Made by a program: the position numbers and the translations under genes. This document shows positions 40,701-55,700 of a DNA stretch of 64,000 nucleotides, in pieces. The stretch is taken from the NCBI RefSeq assembly GCF_963662255.1, contig NC_085052.1, positions 33,676,654-33,740,653 on the forward strand. Reading direction: 5' to 3'. Below the pieces are notes generated by a model. It searched no databases. It was not told where the DNA came from and saw only the letters and a program-made list of their open reading frames with translations. This stretch comes from Cinclus cinclus. Taxonomy: Eukaryota > Chordata > Aves > Passeriformes > Cinclidae. Positions within the stretch are counted from its first letter, which is position 1; the number at the start of each line of letters is the position of its first letter.

Positions 40701-43700
40701 CACAACCATGGCTTTTCAGTCTGCCTCCTGCACAAACACCTTACCTGATCACTGACAGACTCTGGCAGGAAGTGACAGACTTTTTCCAGTAAAGCTTCAA
40801 TTTCAGCTGTCGTGGCATTCTTCTCTAGCTCTTTGTCTGCATAAGCCACCACCATCTTGCAGATATCACAGAAGCCACCTGCAGGTTTCACTACAACTGA
40901 GAAGGAAAATAAAAAACAAACCAAACATCAGTCCTTGGGTAGTTCCCCCCGCACAAAGAGGAAAGAAGGCAGTATCAGCAGTGATCTCATAGGTGAATGA
41001 GCTCATTTTGAACACCCATCACCCACCTGGCTGCTGGGGAAGCTTGCTGGCTGCACAGCATTTCAGCATGGCACACACAGCTTCAGGACTTGTTGCCTCC
41101 AGGAGCATGTCAATCACAGCCTGGCCATAGACCTCAATGAAGTCCTTGCACTGGTCCTTGACACTTCCTGGGAACAGGCGGCAGACCACCTCCATCTCAT
41201 GCACAATCTCCTCCTGAAGCACGGCAGAGGAGCAGTAAATGAGGCAGAGAAATCTCACTCAGTTCATAAGCACACCTTTCCACATCTGTCCCACCCAGGA
41301 CTGAAATGTTGCTGTTGTGAAAACAGGCAATAAAACTGATTTTCCTTCCCCATTCAGTGCAGCCATGTCTCAGCCCTGTCTCCCCCAGGAAGGGGCATGA
41401 TGCCCACCACTCACACACCTTTGTCTTGTTGCTCTCCAAGAGGCCAGTCACTTCTTTCACCATGGTCTCACAGATTTCACACAAGGAAAAAGACTTCTCT
41501 TGGACTGCGACCTTCTGAGTACACAGAAGAAATACACATACAATAAATCAGCACTGGAGTACATCCCACAAGGACAACTCCTAACAGCATTTACCTAGCT
41601 GCTCAGTTTGGGCTGTATTCAAAAAATCACAGAGAACCCAAAACCAACCTCAGAGGTCTCAGTAAAAAGCCTGTCTGAATGAACAGGCATTTTGTATTAC
41701 TAATTTAAAGACTGCAACCCCCAGGCTGTACAAGAAGTTGAATTTAGTAGGCAAAACTAAATAAGTAACTCCACAGAGACAGAAGTCAAGGGAAATTTAT
41801 AGTGGCTTTTTAAATACATTAACGGAGGACAACATGTCTTAGAACTGCGAGCACCCTCCTGCTTGCAAAAATAATCTTTGGAGAGGCCAAGGTGCTTCTT
41901 CAAACTCAGTTTCAGCATTCTGACTCTGATCCTTCATCTGCATATGCAGAGTGCTGTCCCATTTTTAAAAGGGATCAAAGTATTAACTCCAAACAAAGCG
42001 CAAAACTCAAACTGAGATTTTTACATTTAAGGTGTCACTCAGAACTGCTGGAACAAGAGTTCCCCTTTCAATCCTGAAGCATTACCTTCTAACTCTGGCT
42101 TAGTGTAGGCTCAGCTGTTTGAACAAATCAGTCAGCTTTCCTACTTCACAAACCAGCAGCAGAAACAAGGCCAGGAATTTATATGCAGGGAGACTTGGAT
42201 TATTCTGTGCATAAGCTCATCTTTTTCACAGTTTAGTTTGTTACACTAAAGCCAAGAGGAAAGAAAAGTACAAAAAGCTCATCTTACCTCCACAATTTCC
42301 ATTTTCACCTCATGAACCACCTGAGCTGGCACCAGAGGCTGAAGGGGAACAGACTTCACCGAAGAACAGAACCCAACCATGGCACAAATGTCTTTTGGTT
42401 GCTGGAAAAGAGATGTGTAAGCAATTTTTACAAGTCTAGAAGTCTCTGCCCTTTCTATAGAGCCTGTGAGCAGGCAGAGAGAGCAAAATTTTAAAGGCTG
42501 CAACACAACTCAAAGTTTCACAACTACTACTTCAAGTATTGCCAAAGCATTTGGTAGGGTTATAGGCAGGACAGCTACTGGATGGAATTTAGCAGATCCT
42601 GTTAAAGAGGAAGAGGTTAAAAACCCCATTTTTAAAAAAACTATGTCCCACGAGCCACACTTTGCAAGCCCTTCAAAAGGAGTTGACTTAAGAACTACCG
42701 ACACCAAAACAAGCCACCAGCAGCATCACACCAGAGCTGCATTCACAAAGCTGCTCCCCAGCTTTAAGTGATCACAGGAGAGGCCAATTATCCTGACTTC
42801 AGAGATCACCCAAAAGCAGAAAGAACCTAGAAGGAAGAACCTCTTTCCTCATAAACAAGCTACCTTCTTTAAAGCTGCCAGAAACATCACGTTCTGCAAA
42901 CAGAAACAGTTTCCCACATTACTGAACACAGCCTACAAGAAACAAAAGTTGAGCTTGTTAAAACCCAAGCCTAACCATTTGTACTGCAACAAGGGAACCT
43001 GCAGTGTTCTCACAGTAAGAGAAAACAGCAAACAGAAACCAAGTCTACAAAAAAGCTTTCTTTCTCAAAGAAATACACTCCTCATGCATTTCTTTTTTGA
43101 AACATACATTACCAAATGCACAAAGAAATGTGCAACACGAGGCAAACTGCTCTAAGGATATCCAAAGTGAGAAAGGCTGCACAGAGCAAGATACAAAACT
43201 TGCATTTTCCCACCTAAAGCCTACTTAAGCTAGAAAAAGACACCCTAGGTCCTATAGGTAATTAGAAGATAACATCTCACCCTGCTGCAAGCTTCCTACA
43301 GCAGAGGCTTATCCCAGAGTTAATATTAATACATCATGCCACAGTCTCATGCACAGGCAAAAGCAGCACCTCAGAGACACTGTGCTGCTTCAGACTACTC
43401 CAGGCAGCACCTTTAAGTCAAGCCCTTTGGTTCATGCATTGTAAGAAGCCGTTCTAGGTATTAATGCTACAGCTAACACCCACATACACACACATTCCCT
43501 CACAGAGAGATGACAGACACAAGGTCCCACAGGACAGGTTAAATTAAAAGCCCAAATTGCTCCAGGAAGCCTTCATCTTTTCGGTTCATATACTTCAAAA
43601 GTCTTTACCATTGTCCTAGATTTAAAGATTAACCAAGGAAAGACCTGGGGACAGCTTTGCTCAAGCCCTTTGGAGCCCAGACTTCAAACCAGCAGCTGTC

Positions 43701-46700
43701 AGGAGCCACTGGCATGCTTCTTCCACCTCTGTCCTTCTCTTCTGTAAGAGGGAGGATATTTTCTGCTCTACTGGCCAAAGCATAATCAAGTTGAAGCCTT
43801 AGTAGCACAAAGGACCAATACACTGGAGGAAGCCTATGGTCTTTCACTGTTTTAATCACATAAATATCCCTTGTATCTGTCAGCACTGAGTACAATCACA
43901 CCAAGTGAGAGAGCAAGAAATTAACTACAAGCCCTTTAAAAGCCAAGTGTGAACTACAAGCAGGCTATCACCACAGGCAAGTCGCTCACCTACCTGATCC
44001 TTCTGTTGACAGGGGAGATTGGAGACAGAGGAAGAAAGGAGAAATGGAAGATAACAGTTAAGAGAAAAAACACATCAAGCACTTGGAACTGCATTTATTC
44101 TTTCCACAAAGATAATGGAATATCACACAGTCCCCACCCCGAAGATCCTCAGCTACAGCAACTCATTTAATTGCACAGTGCTAACCAGCATTACTCATCT
44201 GCAGTTATTAAGGCATCTCCAGAGAGTCTGGACAACACTCGGATGCACACAAGGTATAGTCATATTCCAATTTCAGCTCTTAACAACACACTGCATTGCA
44301 ATGCTTAGAATGAGAAATTAAGTGCTGTTGGAACAAACAGTGACTTGTCCCCCCCAAATGTTTAAGAAACAGGGTAAGCCTCTAAGTAGCCTTCAGCAAC
44401 TGGAAGCAAAAAAAAAAAGAAAAAAAAAAAGCCACTATGTTGCCAAATTCACATTCAAGTCAGCCACATATTCACCTGTATGACACCTGTGGCATCTACA
44501 GACTGCACTGTCTAAGGAAAGGCTTAGCCATTTTTTAAAGGCCCTCAGCTCTCTGGATAAAGAGGTGCTGTGTATGAGGTAAATGTATGCTGCTGCAGAA
44601 GGTACCATTCACTTTCCATGGCTCCTGTCAAGAGCTCAGAGAGCAGGAACCTAGAGACAGCGATTCCAGAAAGAAGGTTAGCCTTGCTTCCAGGAGACAC
44701 CTTATCTCTCACACATGAACTAATTTTGCTATACTGTGACAAAGCCAGCTCTAATATCCTTAACACAGTATTTGGGGTAGGGGGGGAAGTGCTGTGGAAG
44801 CAGAGGACTGAAATAAAAGAATATAAAGGAACATGTGTAATGCATCTTCGTATTTCAAAGTACTACAGTGCCTTTTGCACTGCAGAAGTGGTTATAAAAT
44901 GGAAAGAAATGTGCTAAAGAAAGCATCCTGAAACTGAAATAGTATCCAACCAAACACCAAGTTCAAAGCATTAACACCAAGACTTGCAGAGCAAGGGCCC
45001 TCCCCAAAGTTTTACTGCAGTGCATGTGTTTCCTGTTTCCAAAGAAGTTAGCTAGAGAAGCCAGAAAAATGAACTGTGAGGAAATACTGCACTCTGCTGA
45101 TCTTACCATGTGCATCATCATCTGGATGGCCAAGTCAGAATACTCAGAAATGTAGGTCTTGCACTGCAGAAAGTGGGAAAATAAAGTCTCGTGACCATCA
45201 AACCACTCACATTGTAGAGTTCATCTAGAATTTTCTAATACATCTCAAGGTATTAATTGACCTGCTCTACTACATAACAACAGGTCTTTAAGAGCTTGGC
45301 ACAAATACAAGATGGCATTTCAGGTTACAAACTGCTGCACAGATAACTGCTTAACCTTTTCTCTTCATCTCAGGGCAAAAAGTGACCACATTACCTACCC
45401 AGACCATTTTTGTGAAAAAGGACTTCAAGGGCTAGAAGCAATCTGGTGTCTTTCTCCTTCTCCCCAGTCCCACACAACCCACTGACCATGAAGTTTACAG
45501 CCTCAGCGTTTTTACTATTGTACTGTGTTAACACATGCAACAGAGTCTTCTTTGTGATATTAAATAGAGAATATGATCAGGGCATTAAGGCACAGAGCAA
45601 ACTATTTTATGTTTGCTTACAGGAACAGAATTTTTCAATTAAAAAGAAGAATAGTTTACCATATCGGACATCCCAGGTCCCAAACGGTCACACTCCTCCT
45701 TGGCATGAGCAACCAAAGACTTCACAAAAGAGGAGTTTGTCTTCACAGCTTCCTGAACATCAGTGACCAGCTGAATGCAATCTTGGCACACATCCCCACT
45801 CGCCTGGACAAAGATTGAAAGGAAACTGAAGCTGACAGCTTCACATGACATGTTTTAGAAGCTCTTGTCACCACCAAGTTTTACAAGCTGTTCTGAGCTA
45901 GGTACAAACCTTAATTTTAAAAACAAACAAACAAAAACCTCTGGAGAATATGGAGAATACTCTGAAGCCTGAGCTAGCAGGGAGAGGAGCTACTGCTGGT
46001 GTGTGCACCAGCCACTAGATGGAGATTAGGTTCCAACTTGGCTCCAAAGCAAAGATAACAGTTAAGATACCCAATCATCAAATCTCTTGGTTTTGTTACA
46101 GACCACAGTGGGGAGGTTTCTAAATCTGGCACAGATCTTACCTGCTCCACCCACAATTTGTTCCCAACCTACTCACTGCTCAACTCCCACACCCTGGGTT
46201 GCTGTCAACACTCAGCCTCTGCACCCAAGTTCATTGCCTCATCCATTCCCCTTTGTCAACTATTTGTTCTTTTCCAATCCAGTCCGTCACCTCTACATTC
46301 AGAGGAAATGCATCCCCTGAGGGGCACAGCTAGCAGGTTGCTCAAAATACAGGAACAGTTGTTCTTCCTTTGAACCCTGGTGCCAAGCTTTCTCTCAGAA
46401 GAATTTTTTTCCAGCAAGATCTTCCTGACTACCACAGTAGTCCTGGATGGCAACAGCACAGCACAAAGACTTGCCTTTACAGACCGTAGAACTTAATCCA
46501 AGATTATACATATGGTTCATGCTAGAACAGCTCTGGTACCTTACCTTAGGCTTCTGCTTAGGCTTTTCCTGAGGGTAAAGGAGGAGAGGCACATTGGCCA
46601 TGAACGGAGATGCCAGCTCAGAGAAATCCAGCTCTGGGATCTTGTTGGTCTGGAGCTGTTTCTGGAGCTTCATTGCTGCAAGGTGCTTCTGAAGGGACTG

Positions 46701-49700
46701 GCACAGAGCGAGGGCACTGCACACAACCTCAGGTTTATCCTGGGGGAGACAAGATACACATAAAGCTCCAAACTGGTATCACTTTTAAAGTTCAGAGTAG
46801 AGAGTCATTCAGCTGAAACACAGTAAGACAGGGAAAATGTTCCATAGCAAGGAAGGAGTCTTCAAACTAACAGTACCAGTGAGGCACAGAGATTTGAAGG
46901 ATCATATGCACAATCTTAGGCAGAAGATAAATTTGGGTATCAACAGGAGCACAACTTTTAGTACCAACAGCTGAAAATCATTATCTACTTACAAGCTCTT
47001 CCTTGATCATATCCATGATAACTGGCAAGTAGGAATCCACAATCTCTTTGCACTCAGAGACAAGGCCTGGGTCAGGAAGAAACTCACACGTCTTTTCCAA
47101 GTAAGATCGGATCTCATCCTATGAAAGATGAGGTGAGCAGAGGTGGATTACATCTCTCTCAAATGCTCCTTCCATTCCCAAAATGCACAGTACAAAGCCT
47201 GAAACAAGCTCCTCAGGCTCAGGTAGGTGCAGGTAGCAAGAAGCAAAACTAGAACGAGGTTCTACACAATAGATACATTTTCACCAGTTCAGAATCTTAG
47301 CTCGATGAGATCCTGCCAGCCTTACCAGAACAGAACACTTAATTTTAAGAGGAGAAAGTGAACTTCTGGGTTCATGGGACAGTAACTAGTATATACAAAG
47401 TACCCACAGGTTGACAAAAGAAAAAGGGAAGCAGTAACCACAAACCAAAGCAAAGGCCACTTGGTGTAACCACCCACTCCTAGAAACTTCAGTACCCCAC
47501 CTCTTGATGCACCACTGGCACAAGAACAAATTTATTAATCATCTATATAAGTCAATCAGGGATGTGTTAAGGCATGGGGGACTCTAGAATCTGCTAATTT
47601 CTAAACCAGCAAAGACTCTCTGAAAGCCTTTTCCCCCATGCACTCTAGTCCCTTTCAACATCTGCTGCTTATGTTACAGACTACTGCTCCACCCCCTCAC
47701 CACGATATCTTGAAACCAAATAATGTTTTGGGGTGAGGAGAAAAGGAGCTCTGCTCACCTCAGTGCCATTATCCTTCAAAACTTTGCCAGCAACAGTCAC
47801 AAGCTCCTTACACAAGTCACAGGGAATACTGCTCTGGAGAGAGAAGCACAGAGTTACTTGGGAAAGAATTAAGTGCCTGTAAGAGGAGTGTGAACAGCAA
47901 CAAAAAGAACAAACATTACATCAGGAATTAAGGACGAAACGCTGGTTGAAGCCAGGGTGGAAAGAGGTATTTTTACAAAGAGATTATTTCAAGCATGTCC
48001 AGCTCCAGTTTCATCAATAAACCAACACAGCATGAAGAAGGTAGCGTGCTACCACTTGCTCATTTCACCTCCTCCCAGTCCCTTGAAATACAAAGTTGAT
48101 TACCCCAAGACACCTTCTCCTTTTACCTTTTCCTTCAGAGTTCACACTTGCTAGAAATCATAGAACATTTAAGGGTGCTTCAACCATTGTAGCTGTGCTC
48201 TGACATTCCCCTCTTCCCCTACTTCTCCTTAAACTGAAGTATCTCTGCACAGACACAGCCGATGTGGACTGTAAGCATAACATCTTTTTCTCTCCTAGAA
48301 AACTGAGAAAATAACCGAACTAGAGCTACATCTAGTAAAGCAGCCCTCACATTTAGTGCAAATGCAACTTGAAAAGCTGCACTAAATGTAACATGTGTAC
48401 TATGATTTACTGTGATGCCTTCCACAATTTCGCATATGCCGCATATTTCTGGAAATTTTAACCTTTGAGAAAGACCTAAAGAAATACACAGCCTTTTCAT
48501 AATAATTGCTCAAGTTCAGAAAAGACTCCTATGAATTAGGAGTCAGCAGTAACACAGAGGAACAAGTGAAATCCACTAGCTCCATTCCATACATTGCTGG
48601 GTGATTGTGCAACAGGGTCACGGGAGAAGTCAGCAGACAAGTTGTGCAAGGCACAAACCTTTATCCAGCACCCACATTAAGGCATGGCAACCCCGGCAGA
48701 GTCAGATGCAGCACTTAACTCCAACCAGAGACTTGAGAAATCTCCCTGAGCATGTGGAAAGCAGCTAGGTGGGCTTGGGAGCTCTCAGAGGCCACCACTT
48801 ACCACAGCAGGCTTGCTCCAGACATTCTGCTGGCAGTGTTTCACCGCCCCGCACTGCGACGCCGTGCGGATGCTCTGGCACCACACCTCCGGCCCCTTCA
48901 CACACTCCTTCTGCCACAGCACAGGGCTTGCCAAAGCTGCCAGAGAGAACACCACACTGTTTATTAATGCTTTTAAGCTTATTTCAACCCAGAAATTTTT
49001 GACCTGGCCCAAACACAGGTTACAGAGTCAGAGAAAAAAAAAAAACTGGAAAAGCTGTAAAGGTTGAACTTCCGCATCTCAGCGGTCAGTTCCCCCATCA
49101 TCCACCTTTTGTAAAAAAAAGGAAATTTAAAATCCCACAATACAAAACCTCACTTTGTTTAGCACAAGAACTACCAGATGAATTGAAACAGAAAAATATT
49201 CTCATTAACAGAAATCTACCCTACAGACAGCTGATTCCCAAAGCTACTACTTCCCTGTTCTCCTGCCCTACTGGCACTTCAGCTCCGAACCAGCTTGCAA
49301 TTGCTGTCTGCATTCTTCCTGCCACACAAAGCATCCTGTTCTCACACAGCAAGGCAGAGAGAGAGGGGAGAAATTAGCTAAGAGCCACAACAATGTACAC
49401 ATTGCATGGAAGACTTAAGAGCAGGTAAAACAAAACAGACCAAACACGTAAACAGAAAGTTTTAAGAATGTTCTTCAGGAATGTTCTCTCATACTTTTTA
49501 AACCCACTAAACCTATTTAGACTCCCTTTTTCCCTCCATTTTTTTTTCTTCTTCCTTTTTTTTTTTTTGTCAGGTCTTCAGTTGTTTACAGAAAAATCTG
49601 TGGGGGTGAAAAATGTACCATTCCTTCTTTGGACATTACCTCCCTTCCCATGTGGGACTCTGAAGTTTTCAAGTAACATACAGAATATCTTTTCTGGACA

Positions 49701-52700
49701 GTCCTGGAAAAGAAATGTAAAGTATCCACACTATGAATAATCAATAGTACAAATTATTCAAATGCATGTTTTCACCGACTTTCCAAGCTTCTTTTTTTTT
49801 TTTTTTTTTTTAATTGTGCTGTCTGGACCTGATGCCCAACTTCTCCAAGTTTCTAAAGCCATCCCATGTGTCAGTAAGCTCTGTTTCTTCAGGAGACAAT
49901 GCCCTACACTGCACTAACCAATCAAGAAATAATTCTTAACAACCAACAGAAAGCAGGCTCTAAAGAAATCCACCATGGTCCAAGCCTACAAGGCACTGCT
50001 GCCGAAGTTTACAAAAAGCTTTATGAAACCAAAATAAAACATAAATCCAACTGTTCAAACTTATTAGCTGTACAGGTGTTCTCTTGACATCAGTGCTGTT
50101 GGCACACCACAAAACTCTGTAAAATTACACTGTCAACCACAAGGCAGGAGTTCAGCTATTTAATTCCTATGAAGCTTTTAGTAAGGTTACAAGAGATGAA
50201 CAATCACTTTCCCATTTCTCATGCCTTGTTCTAGGGCAATTAGAGGATCGATTTAAAGCTCAATTACCAGTGCATCTACAAGGTCCACAGCCACCACTCA
50301 GATAAACACTGGTTTATAGGTGGCACTCTGCAGCCTTCTCAGCTGTTAATTTACAAAGCCTGCTCACACTGGATTTCAGAGGAATGACCGATTTATTTTA
50401 AGAAAAACGTGCTTTGCACACCTAATTTTTACACAAGAGCTTGAAGCTGGTCATCCTCTCTCCCAGTAAAAAACATTCATGGCATATTATTCTTGAGCAG
50501 GACAGCACACTGGTAGTGCCTGGGAGACTGCAGGATTAAGACTTCAAAGCTTCTAATAATGTACGGTTCGCAAAATATTTACAGCCTATTCTAAACTCCA
50601 GCATTATTGATCTGGAAGCCCTAAGAACAGTTCATTTTCAAAGTCAGACTGGCCAGCCAGAGAGCTGTCAGCTCTGGCAGGGTGACAATAAACAAGAATA
50701 CACTTGGTTGAGGGAAAGTTTTTCTTCCCTTTCAGATACTGGCATTGAGCAGTGGTAGGAAGGCTCTGGAAGGCAGAGCCAAGCTCTGAATGAAGTCAGT
50801 CAAGACCTGGACTTTAAACAGTGGAACCAAGGATTCCCAAATATTTACAACTACAGCTTTTAACCTATGCCTTTATCAAAAGACAATTACTCCTCCTACA
50901 ATGAAATACACTGTAAAGTACAAAACTGAACTATACAACTCCAATAACAGTTATTCCATGCAGTCTCTCAAACCATTGATTTAGGAGAGTGTTTTAAAGC
51001 CAAATGGAGGCATTCATGCTGTAACTTGCACTGGCTTGATCAGGCTCTCAGTGAGCTTTCAGGTTTTGATTGATTTTTTTATTTTTAAGATCCTGGCACT
51101 GCAGGACTTTTCAGATCTGTACCAGCTTCAGCACAATGAGTTATTCCTTCTTCCTCACAGCCTTAACAGCAGACCATTATTGAGTGCACGACAAAAATAC
51201 TATGCTTCAGATTTATTTTCACCTATCAGCTTTGCTGGCTGTTTGTCAAGACTACTCTAAATTTCATGTTTTCAGTACAGATCTTTTCAGCCACAAAGTG
51301 ACTAAGCAAATTTGTTTGTTAGGGCCATGCATGGCTGGCACATTTTAGAGCAGTTACAGAACAAAGATGACACACACTAATCATGGCTTCTTTTCTGACA
51401 CCTTCCACAGTTGACTTCAAACACAGTTCAATTTTTATGCCTCTGTTCTGTATTATGGGGAAGTACTTTTGTTCAAACCATTATATCTAATATGAAAGGA
51501 TGCACTTTCATTGCAACAGTATCCACCCTCCCTTTCTGAACATCCTGGGAAAAACAGAAACAAAGCTAAAAAAACCCTCTGTATTAATTCAGATCCTGAA
51601 GATTTAGAAAAGAATAGCTGGAAACTCCCTACTGTTACAGCTTTTTTCCTTTTAGCTTGTTCTCCTATTTAAGTACAAAACAGAATTTTTCCCTCATATG
51701 CTAACTTAGATTACAACAAAGGCAAACATGCCAGTGAAGTGTGTTAAGACCTTGTGCTGTCACAGAACAAATAGCTTTGAGTTTTAACTCTTCCCTCCAA
51801 ATAGCCTTTGCTACAAAAGTACCTTAACATGGTATAAAATACCACCTACGAAAATACCTTAACATGGTATTTCACATTCCCAGCACAGCAGCAACCCAAG
51901 AGAAAGCAAAGCACCATCAGTGACCTCACACAGCTCCCAGTGCTGCATGGCTAAACCCTAGGGAATTACTTTCTTTGTCATCTCTGACATCTCTTTAGTT
52001 TATATATTGCTTTTAACCTAAGGTTATCCATTTTTAAGACCCCCTCCTTCCCCTGTACATCAGCTCTCAAGAGTCACATGCCCACCAAGACCTGTCCCCC
52101 TCCATTTCCTGAAGTTCTTGCAAGCCATTATTGCTAGAGCATCAAACAAGTTTAACTGTGAAGGCCGAAGTGTTTATTCGTCCTCTTCACTGGTTTCTCC
52201 CTGCTTGAACCACTTCAATTTAAGAAAAAACTGCCTTTGCTTTACCAGCTTTATCCTAACATACAGACACAAAATTGGGAAGTAGAGGTGATGGCTCCCT
52301 CAGAAAATATCAACTTTTCCACTGGGCTTATAGAGCCATGCACATGAAAGCACAGCTCAGCTCTTCCCTCCTCTCCAGGAAACAGGAACCTAAAAGGAAG
52401 GAAGCTTATAATGCCTGGATTACCATTCTGCAAGGACAGCTACAGGAAAATTGCTAGGCAATTACCTTTCCTGGAAAATACCTTCCCTTCCCTCAAGCAT
52501 TTGTCTCATTCTTCTTCCATGGAGAGCCAGTCTGAATTTTTTCCCCTAGGTTCTCAGAAAGACATCCTAAGAAAACCACTCCAAAGCTGCACTGAAGCTA
52601 CAAATAAGACTTAAAAGTTAACATCCTGTGTGTCAATGAACAGAGATTCTGAGGGGACAGACCAGATTCCCTAAAGAGCCAGAAGATGAACCAGAAAGCT

Positions 52701-55700
52701 ACCATCCAGAACACAAAGAAATTCAACCTGAAGACGCCAGCCTCCTCCAAACCCAACTGCTAGAAAAATCCCTGGTTACAGACAAATTAACCTGTCATTT
52801 GGGAAAAAAAAAATACACAAGGAAAGTGCTGATCTGCTGTTCAACTCAATGGATTGAAGTAAAATGTGAAGACCATTTAGGGTGCTGTCAACTCCTATGC
52901 TTTTGTGACAGCCCAACCTGTCTAAGTGCATTAATCTATTCATCAGGAATGATGTTATTCTCAGGCTGTCCTACTTGCAGAGTTAAAAAAAAATATTACC
53001 TCTGAGAAACACCACAGACCTAGTGAATGCATCAGCTTCTGCCATCTGTGCTCTGTTAGCTACTGACTTTTCCCCATGTCCTGTGGGACTTGCAAAAGCA
53101 AAGCCTGCTTAAGTTCAAGAAGTCAAGAGAGATCAACTTCTCTTCACCAAAGTTTACAAAGTGTCAAGAAGCGAAGGAGTGACCCCAAACTGAAGTTATC
53201 TGAAGGGCTCAGTACTCCACAGCCTCTCTGGCCAATTAATGAGTAAAACTTCAAAAGTTGTAACCACATCACACACCAGTGATTCTTGCCAAAGGGCACC
53301 TATGATTCTGGATTAATGAGGCAGTCAAGGGACCACAACTTCTGAGGGATTACAGGCAATTTGAAGAAAAACTGGTGGCTAGCTGTCACCATCATTTAAG
53401 TTAAAAAATCTTCCTGTCCAATATTTACTGATGAAAAACCAAGCTTGAACCATTTCTAACCAGCGTGATGGGCAAGAAATGAGTTTGGAGTTAACACCAC
53501 AACCAGGCTCCTCCTCAAAACTGGGAGCCCATTCTCATTTTGGCACACCACCTCTGCCTCAGGCACTCCCTTGCTTCCCTCACCAGAACACAAGCATGGC
53601 AAGAGAAGCAGTTTGTGTAGGTACAAGCAATCACAATAAAATTAAAGAGAGCAGAGAACCAGATGAGCTGGGACAGTAAAATCACCTCTACAGTAAGTTG
53701 TCCCAGGTAACTGCAAAGGTTGCAAAGTAACAATTTCCAGGTTGCCCAGATGTTGCCAAGCAAGGCCTGACTGCTGCCTGAGATTTTTTTCATGGCAGAA
53801 TCCAGAAGAGATGAGTGGATGGATGTTCTACAGCCCCTAGTAGTCATCAGGAGTAAATGGCCCCATACAGCATGATAAGATTATTCCCAAAAAGTTATGA
53901 GATGCAATTGTTCATGAAGCAGATGCCTGTAGAAATGCTCTAAAATATTTGGGGCATACTTGTGCTCCACCTCCATTCTTTCTGGTTTTGTTCTGAAGGG
54001 TTTTTTGAGGGGATGCAGGGGACAGATTTCATGTGAGTCTCCGCAGAAATCCTGCATTTAACATTGCTTTTCTACCAGACAGATACACCCACAACACAAA
54101 GATTGGGAAAATCTGCTATCAGGCATCTGAGACCAAACACTGCCCCATGACCAAATACAGAGAAGCACTGCCCTAAAATACATACAAACACTTCAACGCA
54201 GCCTTTTTAATTGCAATAGGAACTCTGATATTTCAGTAGCAGCAAATGAATTGCATTTAGCAGCTGGTCCATTAAAATAAAATAGAGAGTAAATCCTTCA
54301 AGAAAAAACAAAGTCTTTCTTTATTTCATGGAGTTCTAAGGCATTGCCCCAACCTGCTTTGAAGAATCAGATCTACACGAGATAATGAAACAAAACCCCA
54401 CGGCAGGAAAGCACAGATAGAAAATCAAGACGTCCCTGCATTTTATACCAGAAAAGCCTTCCCTGAAATAGCACAGCCCAACCTCGCGGGGAGCTTCAGC
54501 CGACATCAGGTGACACAGCCAGTTTTGCTGACAAGCTCCCTCTCTCCCGCTCCGCCCTCCACATCACCGCTGTGTCCGGAGCTCCCGGAGCAGCCTCCAT
54601 CCAGCACAGACCGGGGGTGCAGAACGGCGCTGGGCTCGGGCAGCTCTGCCCGGCTGGCACAGCTCCTCCAGACACAACCAACAGCAACCCTTTCTATTTA
54701 TACCCGCCCAGGAAACGAGGAGGCGATTGTGCAAGGGCAGGTTCACACAGGGCACATGACTGCCGTGCCATCAGCCTGACGGTGCCACACGGCCACAGCT
54801 ACTCCAAGAAAACACGGGTTTTATTTCTACATAGCCACAGCACCATTTAGCTTGGAAAAGGCCTCCAAGACCATCAAGTCCAACCTGTGACCCATCCCCA
54901 CCAGAGCACTAAGTGCCAGGTCCAGATGTTTCTTGAACACCTCAGGGATGGTGACTCCAGCCCCTCCCTGGGCAGCCCATTCCAGCACCTGGCAACCCCT
55001 TCTGAGAAGGAATTTCTCCTGATTTCCAACCTGGACTCACTCTCCAGACCCTTCCCTTCTCTGAACACACTCCAGCACTCAGTGTCATTCCTGCAGTGAA
55101 GGGCCCAGAACTGGACACAAGATTCAAGGTGTGGCCTGTCACTGCCCTGGTCACACCTTTGCTGGTACAAGCACCTTCCACTCTCCTAATTTAATCTGCA
55201 CCAGCCCGGCCTTTTTTTTTTTTCCTGTTAGAAACTACATTCATAAGCAGAACAAGCCTGCAAACTACAGAACAGTCCAGTTATCTGCTTTATCCATATC
55301 CTCAAGAAAATTCAAATCCAGGCTAACTCAGCCTACAAATTTCCTGTCCCCAGATGTTGTCAACAGTGTTTGCTAGAGGAATGGCACATTAACGCGAATC
55401 TTCCCTCCTTACAAGGTTTTAAGTCTACTATTTTGGGGGGGGGGGGGGGGGTGTGCAAAAAAATAACACCCTCAAAGTTTTTCCTTTCCACTCCCACCTT
55501 AACTTTTAATTTAGCAAGGGGGGGGGGGGGAATGTTAAGCCAAAGACAAAATTAGTCCTGCTTTAACAACACATCCAGCCTTCCTCCTCCCAGCCTGGCC
55601 TCAAAGACAAGGAATAATCAGAGTGTGCATCAGTAGTCCAGAGATGCCAGGACCTGTACACCCTGCTTTAATTCCTCTGTGTCTCCCTTAAAGGGAAGAT

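Noticed and set aside
48150..48195. Possible CR1 remnant (aatcatagaacatttaaggg)
   Set aside because: Only about 20 bases resemble CR1, too little to support a call.
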